From Panagrolaimus kolymaensis (Eukaryota > Nematoda > Chromadorea > Rhabditida > Panagrolaimidae), in assembly GCA_028622995.1 (NCBI GenBank), contig JAJQJQ010000039.1, positions 496,001 through 560,000 on the forward strand: a stretch of DNA of 64,000 nucleotides, written 5' to 3'. Under the pieces are notes generated by a model. The model ran no database searches. It saw only the letters and a program-made list of their open reading frames with translations, and was not told where the DNA came from. This document shows positions 57,270 to 64,000 of the stretch, piece by piece; position 1 is the first letter of the stretch, and each line of letters begins with the position of its first letter. The translations under genes and the position numbers were made by a program.

Positions 57270-59804
57270 ATGTCAACAATAGAAGCCATCTCACCTAATC
57301 CTCAACCTTATGAACCAACAACAGCTTCCCTTGAAATTCCTCCCGAACTTTGTACATTTACTCAAGAAATTAATGTTGGCCCATATAAAAGAAAAGTAAT
57401 ATGTGAATGTGTAATACCTTTTGAAGATCCCCTTGATGTTCAAGTTATTCATTGCTTTGATGAGATTATGAGAAAGGAAAATCTTCCATATCCATTTATT
57501 GAACGTAAATGTTTTTTCCTTTATTTTTTTGATGGTTAGTCTAATTCTGCCTTTTTTGCAGCTCTCAAGAAAAGTTTAAGAAAATGGTTACTATCTGAAA
57601 GCGATCGATTGGAATTACAAACAGTCGAAGCTTCACAACAAAGTGATGAAGTTGATTGGAAAAAGAATATATTGGATTTTCGAGCGACGATGAATGAACT
57701 TAAATTTGTTGTAGGTTTTACTGGCTGTGTTTAATAAGCTTGAGCATAGCCTTGCTATAAGTAGTTTAAATAGAGTAATTGTGAAGCCATCGAAAAGCTC
57801 CATCGTTAGCTTCTAAAAGTTTCTTGACCCAAGGCGTTTTCTCTTGAGTCATCAGCTTGCTTGGAGTTTGAAGTTTCAAACATTTTTTACCGATGAAAAT
57901 ATTTTTTCAGAATGATGAAAGAAATGAAAAAGAAATGACCTTTGATGAAAAATTTCGTTTTGTTATGGAAAATGCTGATTCGGATAAACTTCAAATGATT
58001 GTTGCAAAGGAAGCTAAAATGAGTGAAGAAGTTTGTTAACTTTTTTAAACCCAATTTTGCATTTTAACCTTTTATTTATTATTTCCAGAGAGTAGCCCTA
58101 ATTCGAGCTAGAGATTTTGAAATTGATAGACTTACAAAAGCATGTGAAACAGCAGTAAGTGAATCATTGGAAAAGAGGGAAGAATTGGAACAAACTTCGT
58201 ATAATTTAACGATGATCAATGACAAACTCAAGGTTTCGGTTTTTTATTATTTTGCCTGGATGAGGATGGAAATTTTTTCAGCAAGTTAATGTAAATTATG
58301 ATTTACAATTAAAAGCTTTGAGTGAGCGACAACGAAGAGAATATCGAGATATGATTACAGTTTTATTTGAAACTGATACAGTTCCTGAATATATTCGAGC
58401 TGAATCTCCTCCAGCTTGTGTGATTCGAAAGTTAGTTTTTTTTCTTAAATCAAAGTTTTATAGCTGCAAAACTGCTGTTTTTTAACTTCGGTGTTTATCG
58501 AACTTTTTATTTCTGTATTTTTAAAAGAAAATTGATCCTCAAATTTATTTTTTGCAGAGTTGCAACCGAATCAACTCCTCGCACCCCAGTTACTCCATTG
58601 CCATTATTACGAGATGAATCATTTACAATTCATATAGGAACTCAAGTTAAAACAACACATAATATTCGAATTATGCAAGCTAATGCTTTAGTGGATAAAC
58701 TTCCAGCATTTAATGATGATCCAAATCCTGAACATGATTTTTCTCAAAGGCTTTATACTTTAATGAATTTATATGGATCTGATTTATCCGCCGTTGTTTT
58801 ACTCGTGGAACGTGACCCTCTCTATCATGTATACAATCGAACACAATTTTTTCGTATTTGTGAACGAACAACTGAACTTCATTTTGATGATCTTGAAATA
58901 CAATTGAATGAAACAGCAAAACAAACATTTCAAATGAATAAAGAGCGAAAACATGATTTACCTGAATCAACTTCGTATGATCCTCCAGCAACATGTTCAA
59001 AATTTGATGAACAATTATGTGAAATTGGTGATTTAATGATTACTAAACATTCTAATTTAAATAATGCACATGTAAGGAGTCGTCTTTATTTTAGATAGGC
59101 TAACGTAGCTTTAATCTTGCCAAAATAAAGGCATATTGATTTTACTCATAATTTTTTTTGGAATGCTGTTTTGCCCCTAAAATTCCATAAAAATATGAAA
59201 TTTTTATTTTATTTTTGACTACTATGCAACATAGCTACTATAACTTTTTTCGACACTTTTAGGTTGTCTTCCATCTCGTGGTTGATAAAACCCTTGAATC
59301 AGATGAAATAACAAGTCGAAATGCAATTATGTTAGGTGTAAGAAAAATATTTCAAGCTGCAGCAAGATATACTATTCGAAATATTACTTTTCCATTATTA
59401 CTCGTCGAGAATACAACTGAAGTAAGTCTAACTCCTTCCCACCATTGCCACTAACCATCTTTTCCTCATGATTTTAGAATATGACAGTTCAATGGTGTCT
59501 TCGACGAACAGATTTAGTTTTTAAATGTATCAAAGGTTTTATGATGGAATTTTGTTCAAATATGGCAAGAACATCGGTGTTATTTCCGGGTTCCAAAGAA
59601 AATATTCAAGCAAATTATACCATTAATTTTGTTTTGCCAGCAAAATTATCTCAAAATGTTTTTAATCAAATTATTGAACAATTTCTTTCAATTTATAATG
59701 TTCGAGTAACTAAAATGGAAGGAAGCCTTTGTGAACCTGAAGAAGAGAATAAAAAAACTGCATCAACCAATAAAAAGAATAATCGAAGATCAATGAAAAA
59801 ATAA
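57270..59804 (+). CDS. FERRY3: Probable FERRY3 / C12orf4 homologue (DUF2362)
   Basis: Eight exons (57270-57504, 57562-57710, 57911-58030, 58089-58232, 58282-58430, 58558-59071, 59263-59421, 59478-59804) give 598 residues, close to the ~550 of human C12orf4. The C-terminal part is the best clue: RNAIMLGVRKIFQAA, NITFPLLLVE, WCLRRTDLVFKCIKGFMME. FERRY3 is a subunit of the FERRY complex, a Rab5 effector that links mRNA to early endosomes. A central region (about 125-230) is Glu/Lys-rich and probably coiled coil. The tail is a basic Lys/Asn-rich stretch. No signal peptide or membrane segment. Identification rests on recalled family sequence, so it is moderate; the gene model itself is strong. Confidence 0.6.
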
Positions 59805-60635
59805 ACTTTTTTGAAAAATCCTTGAATTTTATCTTCTTTTTAAAATTTTGTTCTTTTTTTTATAATAAACAAATATTTATTGACACATTTTCAAAATTTT
59901 ACAATCAAATTAGCAAAATCAAACCTCTAAAAAATTCTGCATCTATCGAAATATGAAAGTTATTACTATAGCAAAAGGAAAAAAGCCTTTAAAAACGACA
60001 TTTTGCAAATTTGTATTTTTCAAACATCGCTTTTTATTGATTTTGTATATTTAAAAAATATGTATGTAAGCAGCAATCCAAATGTTTAAAATCAATTTCA
60101 AAGCTGCTCATAAAATTGTTTAATTTATTTTCATTTACTCTTTTTTACAACAATGCACAATCATGCTCAATTATCCATACTCAAAATCTTTTAAAATTTT
60201 TTGTTTTAGTCAAAGCTTAGAAATTGGGTGTGTTTAACAAAATTCCTTTTTTTCTTCTAAATGCATTGTTTTCATTTGCAAAAACCAACAAGAAAAAAAG
60301 TGAAACAACTAAAGCACACGATTAAATTGGGTTTAACCTTTGTCATTATTTCTTTAAATCATAAATCGAAATATAATGTCAATATTAATTTTTTTTCGTA
60401 GCTGTTTGAATAGCTGTCATTTTAATATGAAGAAGGCATGGAGAAAATACAACAACAATGGTTGGTAACATTTCAACTTTCATGGATTAAATAAAAAAAT
60501 TAAATTCACAATGTTAAAAAAAACGTGTATGTTTACCAACCTTTTTATGGAACAAGTAGCTTCTTTTCCACATCTGAAAATTTTTGATATAAAAGAAATA
60601 ATGAAATTGTTTGAAAGTCATAATTTCGGAGAAAT
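59805..60635. other. Intergenic before the protease-CAP gene
   Basis: The 3' UTR of the FERRY3-like gene (AATAAA-like TAATAAAC near 59862), then AT-rich sequence. No frame, repeat or RNA gene was recognised. Confidence 0.55.
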
Positions 60636-62399
60636 ATGGTTTTTCTCTTCAATGTTTGTTGCTTCTTCATTTTAGGTGTTTCCATTATTGGAACACAAGC
60701 TGGAGTCCTTGACTTTACGAAACTTCTCAATAAAACGGATCCCGATTCTGAAGAATTTGCAAATTTGGTAAACAAATTTAAAATGAAATTATCGGATCCA
60801 TCAGAAGTTTCTCGACGTCTTGGAAATTTCCGTCGAGCTAAACAAAATTTGAAAGGGCTTCAATCAAGATTCAAGAATGCTAAATTTGGTCTCAATAAAT
60901 TCTCTCTCATGTCCACTGAAGAACAACAAAAGGTAAAGCTCAACTATAATTTTTAAGCCTCTAAACATTTTTAAAGTTTAGTTCCTCGGCGCTCGAGTTA
61001 CAAATCCTGAAGCTCTTCGCAACAAACGCAGCGCAATCAATAACATCATTGATCCCACATCTCCTGCTTCATTTGATTTCCGTACCTACGGCAAAGTTAC
61101 ACCCATTAAAAATCAAGCCCAATGTGGATCATGTTGGACTTTTACAACAGCAGGTGCAATTGAATCCCAATATCTTCTTCGATATAATCAAACCCTTGAT
61201 TTATCTGAACAAAATTTGGTTAGCTGCAGCACTTATGGTGGCAAATGCAACGGCGGCGATGTCGTCCAAACTCTTGATTATGTCAAAACCAATGGTATTA
61301 CCACTGAAGCATGTTATCCATACACTGCAACCAATGGGACATGTACCACTGCCTGCAATAACCAAAAATACTATATTGGTGGATATCATTATTTTGGAAC
61401 TGACGAATCCACTTATGCCACCCAACTTTATAATTGTGGTCCAGCAACTATGGTTTTTAACGTTCCACAAGCTTTCATGTCATATAGTTCTGGAATTTTG
61501 GATATGCCAGCAGCTGAATGCGCTGCAAACAACATTGGCGGGCATGGAATTGTTATTGTTGGATATACAGCAGATTATTGGATTGCTAAAAATTCATGGG
61601 GAACTGATTGGGGAGAGAATGGATTTGTTCGATTCCGTCGAGGACAAAATTTCTGTGGTATGACTACACAAGTTACTGCTCCATTCCTTAATACCAGTGC
61701 AACTCTTCCATCAACTGTTGCTCCAACCGTTCCACCTTCAACCACCACTGCTGTTCCATTGGCTGGATGTTCAGCTGGTAATGGAGTAACAACCATGAAT
61801 AATGCTGTTCGAAATTATGCTTTACAACTTTTTAATGGAAAAAGATCTGCAGTTGCTAAAGGCACTTTCGTTATGTCCAATGGCATTAATGCTCCAGCAG
61901 CAAAAAATATGAATAAATTAGCTTATAACTGCACCTTTGAAACCGCAGCACAAAATTATATAAATAGTTGTAATGCTAGCTTCCTTCTTCCTGGAACTAT
62001 GACTTCCACCATTGCTTTCCCATGGGCTGTAGCTTCCATTAGTAAGTCCTCTAAACTATTCAATTCTTTTTATATTACAATTTTTTTCCAGATGAATCCC
62101 TTACAACTGGTGTACCATATTTCTTTGGTTTTACTGTAGCTCAATCAGGTGCTAATGCAATGGTCACAGCTGGAGGTGCTGCATTTGCATTCGATAATGC
62201 TGCCATGATTGGTTGTGCATTAGGAATGAATTCGTGTTCAACCCCCGATATTAAATCGCAACTTGTTTGTGTTATTAGTCCTTACCCAACTTCAGGTGCA
62301 CCACTCTATGCTGTTGGTTCAGCTTGCACTGCAAATTCTCAATGTACCAAAACAGGATACAGCAATTGTGATACCACTTTGGGACTTTGTTACGCATAA
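60636..62399 (+). CDS. Secreted papain-family (C1A) protease fused to a C-terminal CAP/SCP domain
   Basis: Three exons (60636-60932, 60982-62041, 62092-62399) give 554 residues. A signal peptide (VCCFFILGVSIIGTQAG) and an I29-like prodomain (20-~125, FGLNKFSLMS) precede a mature C1A domain starting near FDFRTYGKVTPIKNQ. Catalytic residues are intact: Q144, C150 (CGSCW), H287 (GGHGIVIVGY), N303 (AKNSWGTDWGENGF). After a Thr/Pro/Ser linker (about 335-357) comes a CAP-like domain: NNAVRNYALQLFNGKRSAVAKG, AAKNMNKLAYNCTFETAAQNYINSC, and MIGCALGMNSC. The CAP signature GEN motifs are not obvious, so this domain is divergent. A Cys-rich end (GSACTANSQCTKTGYSNCD) resembles the hinge of nematode venom-allergen-like proteins. 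The middle exon covers the protease and most of the CAP domain without a break, so the fusion is real in this assembly. Confidence 0.85.
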
Positions 62400-62951
62400 A
62401 AAAAGAAAGAGAAAAACCAAAAAAAGAAATTTTATTTTTAAAAATAATTTTGAAACTTGTTTGAATTATATATTTGCTTCTCCGATTTAACTAATTCAAT
62501 CAAGTTCACTTGCTTCCAAAAATTTAAATAAAGATTTTTTGCATCTCGATATAAGAAAGTTTGAAAAATAAAGAAACTAACGCCATTATAAAGATTCTTA
62601 AAAATTACAAAAGGTGTATGGTGAAAATAAAACCTAACAATTTAAAAAGCGGCGATGATATAAAAATTCAAAGTGTCTTTAAGCTTTTTACCTTTAATTG
62701 GTTTTGCTTACAACATTTACCTATATTGTTGAAATTCACAAGAATTTTAAATTTCGAATATGTCGCCAAATAAAAAAACATGTGAAAAAATTGGCGCCAA
62801 AAAATTTTCTTTTACACTTTTTTCTTTTCTTCTGTTTTTGTAAAATCAAAAAGTTAAAATAAGCTTGAGTTTCTCATTTCGCTCTTTCATATTTACGAAT
62901 TTTTAATTCCTTTGTTAACTGTTAATTTGCTTTTGAATTTTCATCATCGAT
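62400..62951. other. Intergenic before MATH-BTB copy 3
   Basis: 3' flank of the protease gene (AATAAA near 62527) and 5' flank of the MATH-BTB gene. Short Lys/Asn-rich frames only. Confidence 0.5.
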
Positions 62952-64000
62952 ATGGCTTCTGAAATTTCATCACAAAACGTAAGTTATTTCCAAGAAAGAG
63001 TTATTATAATTTTTTTTTTTTTTTTTTTTAGAAAATAGAATATCCATTTGCGATTAAATGGACCATCGCTGAAGCAAAATTAGCTGCAATTAAGGATTCT
63101 TTTAATTGTTATGTATGTAAAAAGTTTGGATGTTTAAATATTCCTGGTGTGGAATACTTTCTTACAATTTATCCTAATGGTGATGAAGAAGAAAATCGTG
63201 GAAAAGTCGGAATATTCTTGCAATTGGAATTTGAAGATCAAAAGAAGGTAAAAGCAAATTTCAAATTCTTAATTGAATCAGCTGGCTTTTCACAAGAACT
63301 TGGTTATGAATACAAAAAATCAATTGGATGGGGCGAAGATGAATGTTGCAAAACAGCCGAACTGTTTGATCCAAGAAGGAAATTTATCGTCGATGGAAAA
63401 CTGGTCATCAAATGCGAAGGGATTATGACTGTTGAAAAGGAAAGTGTTTCAAGAAAACGAAAATGGAAAGAAACAACATTAGGTCATCAACTTTGGGAAG
63501 GAAACAACAAAGACTTTAGCATTATGGTTGAAGGAAAACCCATTCAAGTAAACAACTTTTAAATATTAACTCTAATGTATGTCATTATTTTTAGGTTCAT
63601 AAATGTGTTCTTGCTGATCGTTCTCCAGTTTTTCAAGATTTGTTTAATTCTGACATGAAAGAAATAGCTCAAAGCAAAATGAATATCAATGGTTTTTCTT
63701 TTAAATGTGTCGAAACTTCTCTTCAACTTTTATATGACCGTAAAATCTCTGATTTGACATTGGATGAAAAAGCTGAAGTTCTTCAATTTCTTGATAAATA
63801 TCGAATTCAAAATCTCATAGTAAGTTCAAGTTTATTTTATTCTTACCTTTAACGCTTACTCACTTTTTAGGATTTGATAGAAACTTCATGGATGGATGAT
63901 ATATCCGTCAATACTGTTTGTTCCATCGCAAAAGCTTCTCTCATTTCAAATTGTATCAAACTTCAAGAGAAATGCATGGATTTCATCGTTAATTGCAGCC
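62952..64000 (+). CDS. MATH-BTB domain protein (BATH family), copy 3, 3' truncated by window end
   Basis: Exons 62952-62978, 63032-63547, 63595-63819 and 63871 onward follow exactly the exon layout of copies 1 and 2 at 43.8 and 47 kb. MATH is FAIKWTIAEAKL then YFLTIYPNGDEEENRGKVGIFLQLEF; BTB starts VHKCVLADRSPVFQDLFNSDMKE; the last exon begins DLIETSWMDDISVNTVCSIAKASLISNCIKLQEKC and runs off the end. The donors and acceptors are all canonical. The first intron contains a run of about 20 T before its acceptor. It is clearly more diverged from copies 1 and 2 than they are from each other. Confidence 0.9.

Overview
The window is nuclear DNA of a nematode, probably a Tylenchina (clade IV, for example a panagrolaimid-like) species. 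The reasons are strong AT richness, many 45-80 bp introns ending in TTTTTAG or TTTTCAG, trans-splice-like acceptors just before start codons, expanded MATH-BTB genes, a nematode Argonaute and a GOB-1-type trehalose-phosphatase. No search could be run, so the species is not assigned. All gene models were spliced by eye and checked for reading phase across every exon.

Layout. 1-3.5 kb: the tail of an upstream gene, a small one-pass membrane protein (minus) and a ten-exon secreted Cys-rich protein. 4.9-9.4 kb: strawberry-notch helicase-like co-regulator (let-765/SBNO). 10.9-15.1 kb (minus): rbm-7-like RRM protein followed by an Argonaute, probably one operon. 16.3-18.7 kb: trehalose-6-phosphate phosphatase. 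20.3-26.7 kb: site-1 protease (MBTPS1). 26.7-38.9 kb: a 12-kb stretch with no gene I can support. 38.9-42.8 kb: two tandem secreted lipases. 43-48.4 kb: a duplicated block carrying two MATH-BTB genes and broken SLC17 transporter copies. 48.8-49.5 kb: a charged low-complexity protein. 50-51.1 kb: a PP1-type phosphatase with a lost splice donor. 52.1-54.6 kb: a divergent SRPK-like kinase. 54.9-56.4 kb (minus): tryptophanyl-tRNA synthetase. 57.3-59.8 kb: a probable FERRY3/C12orf4 homologue. 60.6-62.4 kb: a papain-family protease fused to a CAP/SCP domain. 63-64 kb: a third MATH-BTB gene running off the end.

Most notable signals. (1) A dispersed palindromic element with arms GAYAGTAAY / RTTACTRTC spans exactly 47 bp in ten of thirteen copies, and twelve copies lie in 26.9-40 kb. 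(2) Four hAT-like miniature transposons are present. Three have perfect 8-bp target duplications, and each has an interior made of one iterated short motif. One of them sits inside an exon of an SLC17 pseudogene. (3) The C1A protease-CAP fusion keeps its catalytic residues. (4) The MATH-BTB duplicates have diverged MATH exons but an identical BTB exon, and the second copy has lost a splice acceptor.

Housekeeping genes (let-765, rbm-7, gob-1, MBTPS1, wars-1, FERRY3-like) have long, conserved, intact frames. The 42.9-54.8 kb part looks like fast-turnover accessory sequence: duplication, gene conversion, transposon insertion and splice-site loss all occur there.
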